Counted from the first letter of the stretch, positions 1 through 10,090 are shown. The stretch: 64,000 nt of DNA from Pseudomonas subflava (GCF_023823685.1 NZ_JAMXBF010000011.1:1-64000); one strand, 5' to 3'. Made by a program: numbers and translations. The notes: generated from the sequence alone by a model not told the origin.

Positions 1-10
1 GGGGTTTGGG

Positions 11-47
11 CCCCTCTCCCTGGCCCTCTCCCCGGAGGGGAGAGGGG
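11..47. repeat. palindromic CCCTCTCCC-type intergenic repeat
   Basis: A C-rich arm (CCCCTCTCCC) is followed by a G-rich arm (GGGGAGAGGGG), giving an imperfect hairpin just beyond the ychF stop. The same family recurs at 4782-4864, 10130-10218 and 48811-49087, always between genes. Confidence 0.75.
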
Positions 48-59
48 ACTACGGCGGGC

Positions 60-1160
60 TTAGACGTTGAAGCGGAAGTGCATCACGTCGCCGTCCTTGA
101 CGATGTAGTCCTTGCCTTCCAGGCGCCATTTGCCGGCTTCCTTGGCGCCGCTCTCACCCTTGAACTGGATGAAGTCGTCGTAGGCCACCACTTCGGCGCG
201 GATGAAGCCTTTCTCGAAGTCGGTGTGGATCACGGCGGCGGCCTGGGGGGCGGTGGCGCCGATGCGCACGGTCCAGGCGCGGACTTCCTTCACGCCAGCG
301 GTGAAGTAGGTCTGCAGGTTGAGCAGGTCGTAGCCGGCGCGGATCACGCGGTTCAGGCCCGGCTCTTCCATGCCCATGGACTCGAGGAACATCTGCTTCT
401 CCTCGTCTTCGTCCAGTTCGGCGATTTCGGCCTCGATCTTGTTGCACACCGGCACCACGACGGCGCCTTCTTCCTCGGCGATGGCGCGAACCACCTCGAG
501 GTGCGGGTTGTTGTCGAAGCCGTCTTCGGCGACGTTGGCGATGTACATCACCGGCTTGCTGGTGAGCAGGTGGAAGCCGCGGATGACCGCCTTCTCGTCG
601 GCGCTCATGTTCTTCATCAGGCTGCGTGCGGGCTTGCCTTCGCTGAAGTGGGGGATGAGCTTCTCGAGGATGGCCTTCTGCGCCAGGGCTTCCTTGTCGC
701 CGCCCTTGGCGTTGCGGGTGACCTTCTGCAGTTGCTTCTCGCAGCTGTCGAGGTCGGCGAAGATCAGTTCGAGGTCGATGATCTCGATGTCGCGCTTGGG
801 GTCGACGCTGTTGGCGACGTGGATGACGTTCTCGTCCTCGAAGCAGCGCACCACGTGCGCGATGGCATCGGTCTCGCGGATGTTGGCGAGGAACTTGTTG
901 CCCAGGCCTTCACCCTTGGAGGCGCCCGCTACCAGGCCGGCGATGTCGACGAACTCCATGGTGGTGGGGATCACGCGCTCGGGCTTGACGATGGCGGCCA
1001 GGGCGTCCAGGCGGCTGTCAGGCATGGGCACGATGCCGCTGTTCGGCTCGATGGTGCAGAAGGGGAAGTTCTCCGCGGCAATACCGGATTTGGTGAGGGC
1101 GTTGAACAGGGTGGACTTGCCGACGTTGGGCAGGCCGACGATGCCGCAGTTGAATCCCAT
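60..1160 (-). CDS. ychF: redox-regulated ATPase/GTPase YchF
   Basis: This is a 366-residue OBG-family P-loop NTPase of the YchF/OLA1 group, the usual length. The P-loop GLPNVGKST lies at residues 8-16, a DIAG G3 motif near residue 73, a central coiled-coil insertion, and a C-terminal TGS domain ending [12 protein letters not shown]. Family members bind ATP in preference to GTP, associate with ribosomes and influence oxidative-stress responses. It lies 37 nt downstream of pth on the same strand, an arrangement seen across Pseudomonas. The match to the family is end to end. Confidence 0.97.
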   Translation of the reverse strand: MGFNCGIVGLPNVGKSTLFNALTKSGIAAENFPFCTIEPNSGIVPMPDSRLDALAAIVKPERVIPTTMEFVDIAGLVAGASKGEGLGNKFLANIRETDAIAHVVRCFEDENVIHVANSVDPKRDIEIIDLELIFADLDSCEKQLQKVTRNAKGGDKEALAQKAILEKLIPHFSEGKPARSLMKNMSADEKAVIRGFHLLTSKPVMYIANVAEDGFDNNPHLEVVRAIAEEEGAVVVPVCNKIEAEIAELDEDEEKQMFLESMGMEEPGLNRVIRAGYDLLNLQTYFTAGVKEVRAWTVRIGATAPQAAAVIHTDFEKGFIRAEVVAYDDFIQFKGESGAKEAGKWRLEGKDYIVKDGDVMHFRFNV

Positions 1161-1197
1161 GATGTATCCCTCGCGGAGATGAAGTCGTGAAAAGAGG

Positions 1198-1782
1198 TCA
1201 GGCTTTCTGGCTGTGCAGTTTCTGCATGGCGCGGGTCCAGTCGCCGGCGAGCATCTCGGGCAGCACGCCCAGGGCGTTGTCGATGCTCTTGTCCAGCAGC
1301 TCCTGTTCGCTGCGCGGGGCGCGGCCGAGGACGAAGCCGGAGACGAGGCTGGCGTGGCCGGGATGGCCGATGCCGAGGCGCAGGCGGTGGAAGCCGTTCT
1401 GATTGCCGCACTGGGCGATGATGTCGCGCAGGCCGTTGTGCCCGCCGTGGCCGCCGCCGAGTTTGAGCTTGGCGACGCCGGGGGGCATGTCGAGTTCGTC
1501 GTGCGCCACCAGCATGGCGTCCACCGGGATGCGGAAGAAATTCGCCAGCGCCGCCACGGACTGACCGCTGCGGTTCATGAAGGTGGAGGGGATGAGCAGA
1601 CGGACGTCGCGGCCCTGATGGCTGAATTTGCCCACCAGGCCGAAATACTTCTTGTCGAGGCTCAGGCTGACGCGTTGGTTGTCGGCCAGGCGCTCAACGA
1701 AAAGGGCCCCTGCGTTATGCCGGGTCTGGTCGTATTCGGGGCCTGGATTACCCAGGCCGACGATCAGTTGCACGGCAGTCAC
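1198..1782 (-). CDS. pth: peptidyl-tRNA hydrolase
   Basis: The 194-residue product hydrolyses peptidyl-tRNAs released from stalled ribosomes and recycles the tRNA. All four expected active-site residues can be counted: Asn12, His22 (in RHNAG), Asn70 (in FMNRSG) and Asp95 (in HDELD), matching N10/H20/N68/D93 of the E. coli enzyme. The start codon is GTG at 1782, preceded by an AAGGAAGGG ribosome binding site. The gene lies 34 nt downstream of rplY, so ribosomal protein, hydrolase and ychF probably share a transcript. Confidence 0.97.
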   Translation of the reverse strand: MTAVQLIVGLGNPGPEYDQTRHNAGALFVERLADNQRVSLSLDKKYFGLVGKFSHQGRDVRLLIPSTFMNRSGQSVAALANFFRIPVDAMLVAHDELDMPPGVAKLKLGGGHGGHNGLRDIIAQCGNQNGFHRLRLGIGHPGHASLVSGFVLGRAPRSEQELLDKSIDNALGVLPEMLAGDWTRAMQKLHSQKA

Positions 1783-1816
1783 GGAGGGGCCCTTCCTTAA
1801 AGGCGCGCTGAGTGGA

Positions 1817-2428
1817 TTACTCGGCGGCGCCTTCCTCGCCTTCTTCTTTCGCTACACGGGCAGCGTGGATGTTGGCGACTGCCAGGTCGTTGCCGTGGGC
1901 CAGGGCCACCAGCTCGACGCCTTTCGGCAGCTTCAGATCGGACAGGTGAACGATCTGACCGACTTCTACCTTGGCCAGGTCGACTTCGATGAATTCCGGC
2001 AGGTCTTTCGGCAGGCAGGAAACTTCGACTTCGTTGATGGTGTGGGACACTTCGCCGCCCTGCTGCTTCACGCCAACGGAGGTAGCTTCGTTGATGAAGT
2101 GCAGCGGAACGTGGGCGCTCAGCTTCTGGCCGGCAACGACGCGAACGAAGTCGGCGTGCATGACGTAACCCTTGGACGGGTGACGCTGCAGGGCCTTGAT
2201 CACGACGTTTTCGGCAGCGCCGTCAACGGTCAGGGCCAGCACGTGGCTGAAGGCGGCTTCGTTTTCCAGCAGCTTGGCCAGTTCTTTGGCGAGGATGCTG
2301 ATGGATTGAGCTGGCTTGTCGCCACCGTAGATCACGGCAGGAACCAGGCTTTCGTTACGACGCAGGCGGCGGCTCGCACCTTTCCCCAGGTCGGAACGCA
2401 CGTTGGCATTCAGGGCAAATTCAGTCAT
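1817..2428 (-). CDS. rplY: 50S ribosomal protein L25/general stress protein Ctc
   Basis: A 203-residue long-form bL25 of the Ctc/TL5 type. The N-terminal ~95 residues (from [24 protein letters not shown]) form the 5S rRNA-binding L25 fold. The C-terminal half is the extra beta-domain found in the longer family members, ending in an acidic glutamate/alanine tail. E. coli has only the short ~94-residue form, while pseudomonads carry this longer one. A hairpin terminator separates it from prs upstream, so it probably has its own promoter in the 111-nt gap. Confidence 0.96.
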   Translation of the reverse strand: MTEFALNANVRSDLGKGASRRLRRNESLVPAVIYGGDKPAQSISILAKELAKLLENEAAFSHVLALTVDGAAENVVIKALQRHPSKGYVMHADFVRVVAGQKLSAHVPLHFINEATSVGVKQQGGEVSHTINEVEVSCLPKDLPEFIEVDLAKVEVGQIVHLSDLKLPKGVELVALAHGNDLAVANIHAARVAKEEGEEGAAE

Positions 2429-2491
2429 TGCAGTTCTCCAAATAAACCAAACCGTCCTCAGCGCTTGCGACCAGCGTTTGGACGGTTGGGC

Positions 2492-2515
2492 AAAAAGCCC
2501 CGCACGGGGCGGGGC
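2492..2515 (-). terminator. intrinsic terminator after prs
   Basis: On the minus strand a GCCCCG/CGGGGC stem with a short loop is followed by TTTTTG, 25 nt past the prs stop codon. Confidence 0.75.
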
Positions 2516-2539
2516 ACTTGTCGTTCAGGCCTGTTCCGC

Positions 2540-3481
2540 TTAGCGGAACATCGCGCTGATCGATTCTTCGTTGCTGATGCGGCGAACCGCTTCGGCGATA
2601 ACCGGGGCCATGTCCAGCTGACGGATGCGGGAGCAGGCCTGAGCCGCGGCGGACAACGGGATGGTGTTGGTCACCACCAGCGCGTCCAGCACGGAGTTTT
2701 CCAGATTCTCGATGGCGCGGCCCGACAGCACCGGGTGGGTGGCGTAGGCGTAGACCTTCGAGGCGCCGTGCTCTTTCAGCGCCTTGGCGGCGTGGCAGAG
2801 GGTGCCGGCGGTGTCGACCATGTCGTCGACCAGCACGCAGGTGCGGCCGTCGACATCGCCGATGATGTGCATGACTTCGGAGTGGTTGGCCTTCTCACGA
2901 CGCTTGTCGATGATGGCCAGGTCGACGCCCAGGCTCTTGGCCACGGCGCGGGCGCGAACCACGCCGCCGATGTCCGGGGAGACGATCATCAGGTTCTCGA
3001 AGCGCTGATCCTGGATGTCGTCGGTCAGCACCGGCGAGCCGTAGATGTTGTCCACGGGGATGTCGAAGAAGCCCTGGATCTGGTCAGCGTGCAGGTCGAC
3101 GGTCAGAACGCGGTCGATGCCGACCACGGTCAGCATGTCGGCCACTACCTTGGCGCTGATGGCCACGCGGGCGGAGCGCGGACGGCGATCCTGGCGGGCA
3201 TAGCCGAAGTAGGGGATGACGGCGGTGATGCGCGTCGCCGAGGAGCGGCGGAAGGCGTCGGCCATCACCACCAGTTCCATCAGGTTGTCGTTGGTCGGTG
3301 CGCAGGTCGGCTGGATGATGAAGACATCCTTGCCACGGACGTTCTCGTTGATCTCGGCGCTGACTTCGCCGTCGGAGAACTTGCCCACGGACGCATCGCC
3401 CAGAGGAATGTGCAGTTGACGCACGATGCGCCGGGCCAGGTCGGGGTTGGAGTTCCCCGTGAAGACCATCATCTTGGACAC
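2540..3481 (-). CDS. prs: ribose-phosphate pyrophosphokinase
   Basis: The 313-residue enzyme makes PRPP from ribose 5-phosphate and ATP for purine, pyrimidine, His and Trp synthesis. Visible motifs are the signature [17 protein letters not shown] around residue 130, the flexible catalytic loop [10 protein letters not shown] near residue 200, and the PRPP-binding loop [13 protein letters not shown] near residue 225. It begins with a GTG at 3481 (GTG TCC AAG ATG ATG), the start that fits the family's MSKMMVF N-terminus. Terminators on both sides suggest a single-gene unit. Confidence 0.97.
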   Translation of the reverse strand: MSKMMVFTGNSNPDLARRIVRQLHIPLGDASVGKFSDGEVSAEINENVRGKDVFIIQPTCAPTNDNLMELVVMADAFRRSSATRITAVIPYFGYARQDRRPRSARVAISAKVVADMLTVVGIDRVLTVDLHADQIQGFFDIPVDNIYGSPVLTDDIQDQRFENLMIVSPDIGGVVRARAVAKSLGVDLAIIDKRREKANHSEVMHIIGDVDGRTCVLVDDMVDTAGTLCHAAKALKEHGASKVYAYATHPVLSGRAIENLENSVLDALVVTNTIPLSAAAQACSRIRQLDMAPVIAEAVRRISNEESISAMFR

Positions 3482-3515
3482 GCGCAGTACCTGCCTGGGA
3501 GTGGTTCCGATGAAT

Positions 3516-3552
3516 TAAAAAGCTGTTCAGAAAGCGGGCTTCCTGAACAGCT
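3516..3552 (-). terminator. intrinsic terminator of the tRNA-Gln array
   Basis: Perfect 10-bp arms AGCTGTTCAG/CTGAACAGCT flank a 12-nt loop. Read on the minus strand the hairpin is followed by TTTTTAATTC. It closes the tRNA-Gln cluster before prs. Confidence 0.85.
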
Positions 3553-3562
3553 CTCGAGTGTA

Positions 3563-3637
3563 TGGCAGGGGCGGCTGGATTCGAACCAACGCATGGCAGG
3601 ATCAAAACCTGCTGCCTTACCGCTTGGCGACGCCCCT
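3563..3637 (-). tRNA. tRNA-Gln (anticodon UUG), copy 3 in transcription order
   Basis: The reverse complement is a 75-nt cloverleaf. The acceptor arms AGGGGCG/CGCCCCT pair perfectly, the anticodon loop reads TTTTGAT (anticodon TTG), and the T arm contains GTTGG-TTCGAAT-CCAGC. Discriminator G and an encoded CCA follow. The sequence is identical to the copies at 3669-3743 and 3775-3849. Confidence 0.97.
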
Positions 3638-3668
3638 ATGGAGTCAGTCGAATGCTAGGAGGAGGTTA

Positions 3669-3743
3669 TGGCAGGGGCGGCTGGATTCGAACCAACGCAT
3701 GGCAGGATCAAAACCTGCTGCCTTACCGCTTGGCGACGCCCCT
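3669..3743 (-). tRNA. tRNA-Gln (anticodon UUG), copy 2
   Basis: Identical 75-nt tRNA-Gln with encoded CCA. It is separated from each neighbouring copy by the same 31-nt spacer, giving a perfect 106-bp tandem period. Confidence 0.97.
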
Positions 3744-3774
3744 ATGGAGTCAGTCGAATGCTAGGAGGAGGTTA

Positions 3775-3849
3775 TGGCAGGGGCGGCTGGATTCGAACCA
3801 ACGCATGGCAGGATCAAAACCTGCTGCCTTACCGCTTGGCGACGCCCCT
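3775..3849 (-). tRNA. tRNA-Gln (anticodon UUG), copy 1
   Basis: First of the three identical tRNA-Gln genes in transcription order, starting 26 nt after the ispE stop. A TATACGAT stretch 4-11 nt before the mature 5' end could be a -10 box, but no good -35 is visible. Co-transcription from ispE and processing is the simpler reading. Confidence 0.97.
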
Positions 3850-3875
3850 GTATCGTATAACCGAATGCCAGGCAT

Positions 3876-4751
3876 TCACTTCCGAGTTGCCATTTCGAGC
3901 CTGCGGTGCAGCGGAGACCGATTGCAGCCGCGAGCGACGAAGCTTGGCAGGGTGGCCGGAAGTTGGCGCGAGACTTTATCAGCATCGGCCTGGTTTGGGA
4001 AGCTCCCAAACACGCAAGCTCCGGTTCCAGTCATCTTCGCGGCAACAAATTTGTTGAGCGTTTTCAGGGCGTTACGTACTTCGGGGTAACGCTTCTCGAC
4101 AACCGGCTGACAGTCATTACGACCGCCCCCCTCGGGAAGGCTGCGAACTGTAATGGCGGGGGTATCACGTGTCAACTCGGGGTCGGCAAAAACTTCCGCG
4201 GTGCTGATGCTGACCTGCGGAATGGCGACCAGGAACCACGGCTCGTCAAGCTGCACCGGCTGCAGGTGCTCGCCCACGCCCTCGGCGAAGGCCGCGCGGC
4301 CCCGCACGAACACCGGCACGTCGGCGCCCAGTGCCAGGCCCAGTTCGGCCAGGCGGTCCTCGCTCATTTCCAGGCGCCACAGGTGGTTGAGGCCGACCAG
4401 GGTGGTGGCCGCATCCGAGCTGCCGCCGCCGATGCCGCCGCCCATGGGCAGGCGCTTGTCCAGCCAGATATCGGCGCCGAGGCGGCAACCGCTCTCGGCC
4501 TGCAGCTTGCGGGCGGCGCGCACGATCAGATTGGCATCATGCGGCACGCCGGCGATCTCGGTGTGCAGGACGATCTCGCCGTCCTCGCGCAGCGCGAAGC
4601 CCAGCTCGTCGCCGTGGTCGAGGAACTGGAACAGGGTCTGTAGCTCGTGGTAACCGTCGGCGCGGCGGCCGAGGATATGCAGCATCAGGTTGAGCTTGGC
4701 CGGGGCGGGAAGGATCAGTTCGGCGTGGTCGGGGATAGCTGGATTCGTCAT
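3876..4751 (-). CDS. ispE: 4-diphosphocytidyl-2-C-methyl-D-erythritol kinase
   Basis: A 291-residue GHMP kinase that phosphorylates CDP-methylerythritol in the MEP isoprenoid pathway. N-terminal PAPAKLNL supplies the conserved Lys19. The glycine-rich ATP loop [14 protein letters not shown] lies near residue 102, and GADVPVF near residue 142 carries the catalytic aspartate. The N-terminus is about 10 residues longer than the E. coli enzyme. The ispE-tRNA-Gln-prs order is typical of Pseudomonas. Upstream, 230 nt of palindromic repeats separate it from lolB, which in this genus normally precedes it closely. Confidence 0.97.
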   Translation of the reverse strand: MTNPAIPDHAELILPAPAKLNLMLHILGRRADGYHELQTLFQFLDHGDELGFALREDGEIVLHTEIAGVPHDANLIVRAARKLQAESGCRLGADIWLDKRLPMGGGIGGGSSDAATTLVGLNHLWRLEMSEDRLAELGLALGADVPVFVRGRAAFAEGVGEHLQPVQLDEPWFLVAIPQVSISTAEVFADPELTRDTPAITVRSLPEGGGRNDCQPVVEKRYPEVRNALKTLNKFVAAKMTGTGACVFGSFPNQADADKVSRQLPATLPSFVARGCNRSPLHRRLEMATRK

Positions 4752-4781
4752 GTGCGGAGCTGAAATGCCGAGTGGGAGTGT

Positions 4782-4864
4782 CCCCTCTCCCGTTTACGGG
4801 AGAGGGTAGGGGAGAGGGTTATTGGTAGCCCCCTCTCCCTGGCCCTCTCCCCGAGGGGAGAGGG
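4782..4864. repeat. palindromic CCCTCTCCC-type repeat, two hairpins
   Basis: Two consecutive hairpins (CCCCTCTCCCG-TTTA-CGGGAGAGGG and CCCTCTCC-CCGA-GGGGAGAGGG) lie between lolB and ispE. They belong to the same family as 11-47. Confidence 0.75.
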
Positions 4865-4900
4865 AATAATCGGTGCGAGCCTGGCGCTTATTGGCCAGTC

Positions 4901-4962
4901 GTAGCCCGGATGTAATCCGGGGCGCTTTCGGTGGCGTCGTTCCCGGATTGCATCCGGGCTAC
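4901..4962. repeat. GTAGCCCGGAT inverted repeat
   Basis: The arms GTAGCCCGGATGTAATCCGG and CCGGATTGCATCCGGGCTAC form a long imperfect palindrome of about 62 bp. A second full copy is at 48905-48955 and half copies lie at 9905-9927 and 10090-10112. Confidence 0.8.
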
Positions 4963-4982
4963 AGGTTGTCCGTGGGGCGGTG

Positions 4983-5597
4983 TTACTGACCGAGCTGGCG
5001 CGGCTGCCAGTCCTTGATCACCAAGGTGACGTCGAGGTCCGCGCCGTGCAGCTTGATGCGCTCGGGCAGGCGGTAGCCGTCCTGTTCGGCGTAGCTCAGG
5101 TACTGCACCTGCCAGCCGTCCTGTTCCAGGCGGGCCAGGTGGCTGTCGGCGTCGAGGGTCACGCGGCTCTTGCTGTCCGGCGCGGGCAGGCCGCGCACCC
5201 ACCAGAACAGGTGCGACACCGGCAGACGCCAGCCGAGTTGCTGTTCCAGCAGCGCCTCGGGCGATTCGGCCTGGTAGCGGCCCTGGCTGGCCACTTCCAG
5301 CAGCACGTTGCCCTCGCGCCCGGTCAGGCGCGCGGCGCCGCGACCGAGCGGGCCGGACAGGCGGATGTCGAAGTAATCCTGGCGCTGCAGCCAGAACAGC
5401 GTGCCGCTGCCGGAATCCTTCGGCGCGCGGATGCCGACCTTGCCGTTGATCTGCCAGCCATCCAGCGCGGCGACCCTGGCCTTGTGGGCCTGCCACTGCT
5501 GCGGGTCGCCCTGGCCTTCGACGGCTTCACGGCTGGTGAGGCCGGCGCAGCCGGCGAGGAGGGCGATCAGGCTGAAGACGATGGCGTGACGAAACAT
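4983..5597 (-). CDS. lolB: outer-membrane lipoprotein LolB
   Basis: A 204-residue lipoprotein with signal peptide and lipobox LLAGC (lipidated Cys17). LolB receives lipoproteins from the periplasmic carrier LolA and inserts them into the inner leaflet of the outer membrane. The mature part has the family's beta-rich pattern: [42 protein letters not shown] strands and a C-terminal half rich in alternating hydrophobic residues. It starts 3 nt after the stop of the TPR lipoprotein gene, so the two are co-transcribed. Confidence 0.94.
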   Translation of the reverse strand: MFRHAIVFSLIALLAGCAGLTSREAVEGQGDPQQWQAHKARVAALDGWQINGKVGIRAPKDSGSGTLFWLQRQDYFDIRLSGPLGRGAARLTGREGNVLLEVASQGRYQAESPEALLEQQLGWRLPVSHLFWWVRGLPAPDSKSRVTLDADSHLARLEQDGWQVQYLSYAEQDGYRLPERIKLHGADLDVTLVIKDWQPRQLGQ

Positions 5598-5600
5598 GGA

Positions 5601-7325
5601 TCAGAGCTTCTCGGAACCGGTCAGGCGCTGGATGGTGGCGCGCAGGATGGGGCTGTCGGGCTGGGCCTCGAGGGCGGTGGACCAGACCTCGCGGGCCTCG
5701 CCCTGCTTGCCACGGGCCCAGAGCACTTCGCCCAGGTGGGCGGCGACCTCGTGGTCGGGATACTTGGCCAGGGCCGCGCGCAGGTAGCGCTCGGCCTCCT
5801 CGAGATTGCCCAGGCGATAGTTGACCCAGCCCATGCTGTCGAGGGTGGCGGGGTCTTCGGGGTTGAGCTGGTGGGCGCGCTCGATCAGCGCCTTGGCCTC
5901 GTCGTAGCGGGTGGTGCGGTCGGCCAGGGTGTAGCCGAGGGCGTTCAGCGCCGTGGCGTTGTCCGGCTCGCGCTCGATGATGTTGCGCAGGTCGCGCTCC
6001 AGGCCGGCCAGGTCACCGCGCTTTTCGGCGAGCATGGCGCGGGTGTAGAGCAGGTTGGTGTCGCCGGGGAACTGCTCCAGCGCCTTGACGATGACCTGCC
6101 AGGCCTCCTCGTGGCGCTGGCGGTTGGCCAGGGCCTCGGACTCGATCAGGTACAGCTGGATGGCGTAGTCGGGCTGGCTGTCGCGGGCGCGGGCCAGGCG
6201 TGCGCCGGCCTCGGCCATGCGACCCTGCTCGAAGAGGATCTCGGTCTGGCGCACCTGGGCGGGCAGGTAGTCCTCGCCGGGGCCGACCAGGGCGTATTCG
6301 ATCAGCGCGCTTTCCGGCTCGCCGCGCTGCTCGTAGATGCGCCCCAGATTGAAATGCGCGGCGTCGACGTGGGCGTCGCGCGCCACCAGTTCTTCCAGGT
6401 AGACGATGGCCTCGTCCCAGGCCTCCGCCTCCAGGCACACCAGGGCCAGGGAGTAGCGCAGGTCGTCATCGTCCGGGAAGCGCTGGACCAAGCCGGCGAA
6501 CTCGCTCTTGGCCTCGTCCAGGCGCTTGAGTTCGACCAGCTGGCGGGCGTAGGCCAGGCGCAGGCGCTTGTCCTCGGGGTGTTTCTCGATGCCCTTCTCC
6601 AGCAGCGGCAGCGCCTCCTCGCCGCGGCCCAGGCTCTGCAGCAGGCGGGCGCGTAGCAGCAGTGGCGGAATTTCCTCCTGGCTGGCGTCGTGCGCCTCGA
6701 GTAGCTCCAGGGCGTCCTCGGCGCGGCCGTCCTGGTGCAGCAGCAGGGCCTTGCCGAACAGCAGCTGGCCGTTCTCCGGGTGCTTCTGCAGGAGGCGGTC
6801 GAAGCTCTGCTGCAGACCGTCGCGGGTATCCGGGTCGGTCTCGGCGGCGGACAGCGCGAGGAAGTCGAAATGGGTGTCGCCCTGGCCCAGCAGGACGCGC
6901 TCCATATATTCCATGGACTCGTCGTAGCGGCCGGCGCGGGCCAGCTGCACGGCGGCGGCGCGCTGGGCGTCGAGGCTGTCCGGCGCGTTGTTCGACCAGA
7001 TCAGTGCGGTGTCCAGCGCGGCCTGCTCGGCGCCCAGGTATTCGGCGATGCGGAAGGCGCGCTCGGCCACGGCCGGGTCCTGGGTCGCATTGGCCTGCTG
7101 TACGTAGTTGCCGAGGGCGATGTCGAAGCGATTGCGCTGGCCGGCCAGTTCGGCGGCCAGCAGGGCATACAAGGTGTCCTCGCTGAACGAGGCGTACTGC
7201 TTGGGCGTCGGGGCCTTGCTGGCCGCGGTGTCCTCCACCGGCGGGGTGCCGTCGGGCGCGGGGGCCAGGGTCTGGCAGCCGGCGAGCAGGAGGGAGGCGG
7301 TCAGCAACGCGAGGGATTTATTCAT
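5601..7325 (-). CDS. tetratricopeptide-repeat outer-membrane lipoprotein
   Basis: From ATG at 7325 the protein has 574 residues and begins MNKSLALLTASLLLAGC, a clean lipoprotein signal with Cys17; the extra upstream in-frame codons would spoil it, so this start is preferred. A TPR superhelix fills most of the chain, with clear repeats such as ALNALGYTLADRTTRYDEAKALIERAHQL and ATLDSMGWVNYRLGNLEEAERYLRAAL near the C-terminus. It corresponds in position to PA4667-type proteins of unknown exact role. TPR lipoproteins act as scaffolds in envelope assembly, and the operon with lolB fits that, but this is inference. Confidence 0.9.
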   Translation of the reverse strand: MNKSLALLTASLLLAGCQTLAPAPDGTPPVEDTAASKAPTPKQYASFSEDTLYALLAAELAGQRNRFDIALGNYVQQANATQDPAVAERAFRIAEYLGAEQAALDTALIWSNNAPDSLDAQRAAAVQLARAGRYDESMEYMERVLLGQGDTHFDFLALSAAETDPDTRDGLQQSFDRLLQKHPENGQLLFGKALLLHQDGRAEDALELLEAHDASQEEIPPLLLRARLLQSLGRGEEALPLLEKGIEKHPEDKRLRLAYARQLVELKRLDEAKSEFAGLVQRFPDDDDLRYSLALVCLEAEAWDEAIVYLEELVARDAHVDAAHFNLGRIYEQRGEPESALIEYALVGPGEDYLPAQVRQTEILFEQGRMAEAGARLARARDSQPDYAIQLYLIESEALANRQRHEEAWQVIVKALEQFPGDTNLLYTRAMLAEKRGDLAGLERDLRNIIEREPDNATALNALGYTLADRTTRYDEAKALIERAHQLNPEDPATLDSMGWVNYRLGNLEEAERYLRAALAKYPDHEVAAHLGEVLWARGKQGEAREVWSTALEAQPDSPILRATIQRLTGSEKL

Positions 7326-7492
7326 AAGAAAAGCTGCGGTCCGTGGCGTGGCTGCATCATGACACAAGCGGCGGGCGCAAGCCCACCGCGCCTCAGGGAC
7401 TCGGCTATCGGGTCAATTTGTCGCAACAGTTGTTCTCCCTGGGGTGACGTAGGACAATCGCCCGCTATCTCGAATTCCCTTAGCGACCCTGC

Positions 7493-8761
7493 ATGGCCTT
7501 CCTCGCCCTCGGCATCAACCACAAGACCGCCTCGGTGGACGTCCGCGAACGCGTGGCCTTCACCCCCGAGCAACTGGTCGAGGCCCTGCAGCAGCTCTGT
7601 CGCGTCACCCCCAGCCGCGAGGCGGCGATCCTCTCCACCTGCAACCGCAGCGAGCTGTACCTGGAGCAGGACCAGCTGTCCGCCGACGACGTGCTGCGCT
7701 GGCTGGCCGACTACCATCGCCTCGACCTCGACGACCTGCGCGCCTGTGCCTACGTGCACCAGGACAACGAGGCCGTGCGGCACATGATGCGCGTGGCCTC
7801 GGGGCTCGATTCGATGGTCCTCGGCGAGCCGCAGATCCTCGGCCAGATGAAGTCCGCCTACGCCGTGGCGCGCGAGGCCGGCACCGTCGGCCCGCTGCTC
7901 GGCCGCCTGTTCCAGGCCACCTTCAGCACCGCCAAGACGGTGCGCACCGACACCGCCATCGGCGAGAACCCGGTGTCGGTGGCCTTCGCCGCGGTCAGCC
8001 TGGCCAAGCAGATCTTCGCCGACCTGCACCGCAGCCAGGCCCTGCTGATCGGCGCCGGCGAGACCATCAGCCTGGTCGCCCGCCACCTGCACGACCAGGG
8101 CGTGAAGCGCATCGTCGTGGCCAACCGAACCCTCGAGCGCGCCAGCCAGTTGGCCGAGCAGTTCGGCGCGCATGCCGTGCTGCTGGCCGACATCCCGCAG
8201 GAACTGGCGCACAGCGACATCGTCATCAGCTCCACCGCCAGCCAGCTGCCGATCCTCGGCAAGGGCGCGGTGGAGCGCGCGCTCAAGCAGCGTAAGCACA
8301 AGCCCATGTTCATGGTCGACATCGCCGTGCCGCGCGACATCGAGCCGGAAGTGGGCGAGCTGGACGACGTCTACCTCTATACGGTGGACGACCTGCACGA
8401 GGTCATCGAGGAGAACCTCAAGAGCCGCCAGGGCGCTGCCCAGGCCGCCGAGGAGCTGGTCAGCGTCGGCGCCGACGACTTCATGCAGCGCCTGCGCGAA
8501 CTGGCCGCGGTCGACGTGCTGCGTGCCTATCGCCAGCAGGCCGAACGCCTGCGCGACGAGGAGCTGGCCAAGGCCCAGCGCATGCTCGCCAACGGCAGCA
8601 ACGCCGACGACGTACTGGCCCAGCTGGCTCGCGGCCTGACCAACAAGCTGCTGCACGCGCCCAGCGTGCAGCTGAAGAAAATCTCCGCCGACGGCCGCTT
8701 CGAAGCGCTGGCCGTGGCCCAGGAACTCTTTGCCCTCGACGAGGGCCCGAGCAAGACATGA
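7493..8761 (+). CDS. hemA: glutamyl-tRNA reductase
   Basis: The 422-residue enzyme reduces Glu-tRNA to glutamate-1-semialdehyde with NADPH, the first committed step of C5 tetrapyrrole synthesis. The N-terminal motif GINHKTA, the catalytic Cys50 in STCNRSE, and the NADPH domain motif LIGAGE (about residue 185) followed by VANRT are all present, with a C-terminal dimerisation helix. It is divergent from the TPR gene across 167 nt. The stop overlaps the prfA start as ATGA at 8758-8761. Confidence 0.97.
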   Translation: MAFLALGINHKTASVDVRERVAFTPEQLVEALQQLCRVTPSREAAILSTCNRSELYLEQDQLSADDVLRWLADYHRLDLDDLRACAYVHQDNEAVRHMMRVASGLDSMVLGEPQILGQMKSAYAVAREAGTVGPLLGRLFQATFSTAKTVRTDTAIGENPVSVAFAAVSLAKQIFADLHRSQALLIGAGETISLVARHLHDQGVKRIVVANRTLERASQLAEQFGAHAVLLADIPQELAHSDIVISSTASQLPILGKGAVERALKQRKHKPMFMVDIAVPRDIEPEVGELDDVYLYTVDDLHEVIEENLKSRQGAAQAAEELVSVGADDFMQRLRELAAVDVLRAYRQQAERLRDEELAKAQRMLANGSNADDVLAQLARGLTNKLLHAPSVQLKKISADGRFEALAVAQELFALDEGPSKT

Positions 8762-9840
8762 AAGCCTCCCTGCTGAAGAAACTCGACATCCTCCACGACC
8801 GCTTCGAGGAGCTCACCGCGCTGCTCGGCGATGCCGAGGTGATCAGCGACCAGACCCGCTTCCGCGCCTATTCCAAGGAATATGCCGAGGTCGAGCCGGT
8901 CATCGCCGCCTACCGCGAGTTCCGCAAGACCCAGGACGACCTCGAGGGCGCCCAGGCGCTGCTCAAGGACGGCGACGCGGAAATGCGCGAGATGGCCGAA
9001 GAGGAGGTGGCCCAGGCCAAGGAGGCGCTGGTCGGGCTGGAGGATCGCCTGCAGCGTATGCTGCTGCCCAAGGACCCCAACGACGGTCGCAACGTGTTCC
9101 TGGAGATCCGCGCCGGCACCGGCGGCGACGAGGCGGCGATCTTCTCCGGCGACCTGTTCCGCATGTATTCGCGCTATGCCGAGCGCCAGGGCTGGAGGGT
9201 CGAGATCCTCTCCGAGAGCGAGGGCGAGCACGGCGGCTACAAGGAAGTCATCAGCCGCGTCGAGGGCGACAACGTCTACGCCAAGCTCAAGTTCGAGTCC
9301 GGCGCCCATCGCGTACAGCGCGTGCCGGAAACCGAGTCCCAGGGCCGCATCCATACCTCCGCCTGCACCGTCGCCGTGCTGCCGGAGCCGGACGAGCAGC
9401 AGGCCATCGAGATCAACCCGGCCGAGCTGCGCGTGGACACCTACCGCGCTTCGGGCGCCGGCGGCCAGCACGTGAACAAGACCGACTCGGCGATCCGCAT
9501 CACCCACCTGCCCACCGGCATCGTCGTCGAGTGCCAGGAGGAGCGTTCGCAGCACAAGAACCGCGCCAAGGCCATGGCCTGGCTGGCGGCCAAGCTGCAG
9601 GACCAGCAGGACGCCGCGGCGCACAAGGAAATCTCCGACACGCGCAAGCTGCTGGTGGGCTCCGGCGACCGCTCCGAGCGCATCCGCACCTATAACTTCC
9701 CGCAAGGCCGGGTCACCGATCACCGCATCAACCTGACCCTCTATTCGCTGAACGAAGTGATCGGCGGCGCGGTGGAGCAGGTGATCGAGCCGCTGCTGCA
9801 GGAATACCAGGCCGACCAGCTGGCCGCCCTGGGCGATTGA
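8758..9840 (+). CDS. prfA: peptide chain release factor 1
   Basis: A 360-residue class I release factor recognising UAA and UAG. The codon-reading PxT tripeptide appears as PET in [14 protein letters not shown], and the peptidyl-hydrolysis motif GGQ is at residues 235-237, where PrmC methylates the glutamine. It is translationally coupled to hemA by a 4-nt overlap. Its last ~90 nt are partly duplicated 200 nt downstream (9948-10025). Confidence 0.98.
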   Translation: MKASLLKKLDILHDRFEELTALLGDAEVISDQTRFRAYSKEYAEVEPVIAAYREFRKTQDDLEGAQALLKDGDAEMREMAEEEVAQAKEALVGLEDRLQRMLLPKDPNDGRNVFLEIRAGTGGDEAAIFSGDLFRMYSRYAERQGWRVEILSESEGEHGGYKEVISRVEGDNVYAKLKFESGAHRVQRVPETESQGRIHTSACTVAVLPEPDEQQAIEINPAELRVDTYRASGAGGQHVNKTDSAIRITHLPTGIVVECQEERSQHKNRAKAMAWLAAKLQDQQDAAAHKEISDTRKLLVGSGDRSERIRTYNFPQGRVTDHRINLTLYSLNEVIGGAVEQVIEPLLQEYQADQLAALGD

Positions 9841-9850
9841 GCGGCCGGTT

Positions 9851-9905
9851 GTAGTGCGTACGGCGCACCCGACCCACACCACGTAGGGTGCGCCATGCGC
9901 ACCGG
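9851..9905. repeat. GTAGGGTGCGCC-type palindrome, first copy
   Basis: Inverted arms built around GTGCGTACGGCGCACC and GTAGGGTGCGCCATGCGCACC. It is the same family as 10036-10090, 42498-42550 and 45212-45265, and is followed by a half GTAGCCCGGAT element to 9927. This and the next three entries fill the 387-nt gap between prfA and prmC. Confidence 0.75.
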
Positions 9906-9947
9906 TAGCCCGGATGAAATCCGGGAAATGCCATTTCCGTCTTGCCG

Positions 9948-10025
9948 AACGAAGTGATCGGCGGCGCGGCGCAGCAGGTGATCGAGCCGCTGCAGGGAAT
10001 ACCAGGGACCGCCCTGGGAGATTGA
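9948..10025 (+). pseudogene. duplicated 3'-end fragment of prfA
   Basis: Starting at AACGAAGTGATCGGCGGCGC, this 78-nt stretch repeats the prfA tail at 9751-9840, ending in the same GATTGA. It carries several small deletions and substitutions (about 12 nt shorter) that break the frame. The palindrome behind prfA is duplicated along with it, so the unit copied was about 190 bp. It has no start codon and should not be functional. Confidence 0.85.
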
Positions 10026-10035
10026 GTGGCCGGTT

Positions 10036-10090
10036 GTAGTGCGCACGGCGCACTCGACCCGCACCACGTAGAGTGCGCCATGCGCACCGG
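10036..10090. repeat. GTAGGGTGCGCC-type palindrome, second copy
   Basis: A diverged copy of 9851-9905 (GTAGTGCGCACGGCGCAC to GAGTGCGCCATGCGCACCGG), duplicated together with the prfA tail fragment and followed by the same half GTAGCCCGGAT element. Confidence 0.75.

Noticed and set aside
1628..3658. Long rightward frame opposite rplY and prs
   Set aside because: Antisense shadow of GC-rich genes; the leftward genes are unambiguous.
7326..7492. Sigma70 promoter for hemA
   Set aside because: The best pair (TTGTTC, 17 nt, GACAAT) matches the consensus too poorly to list.
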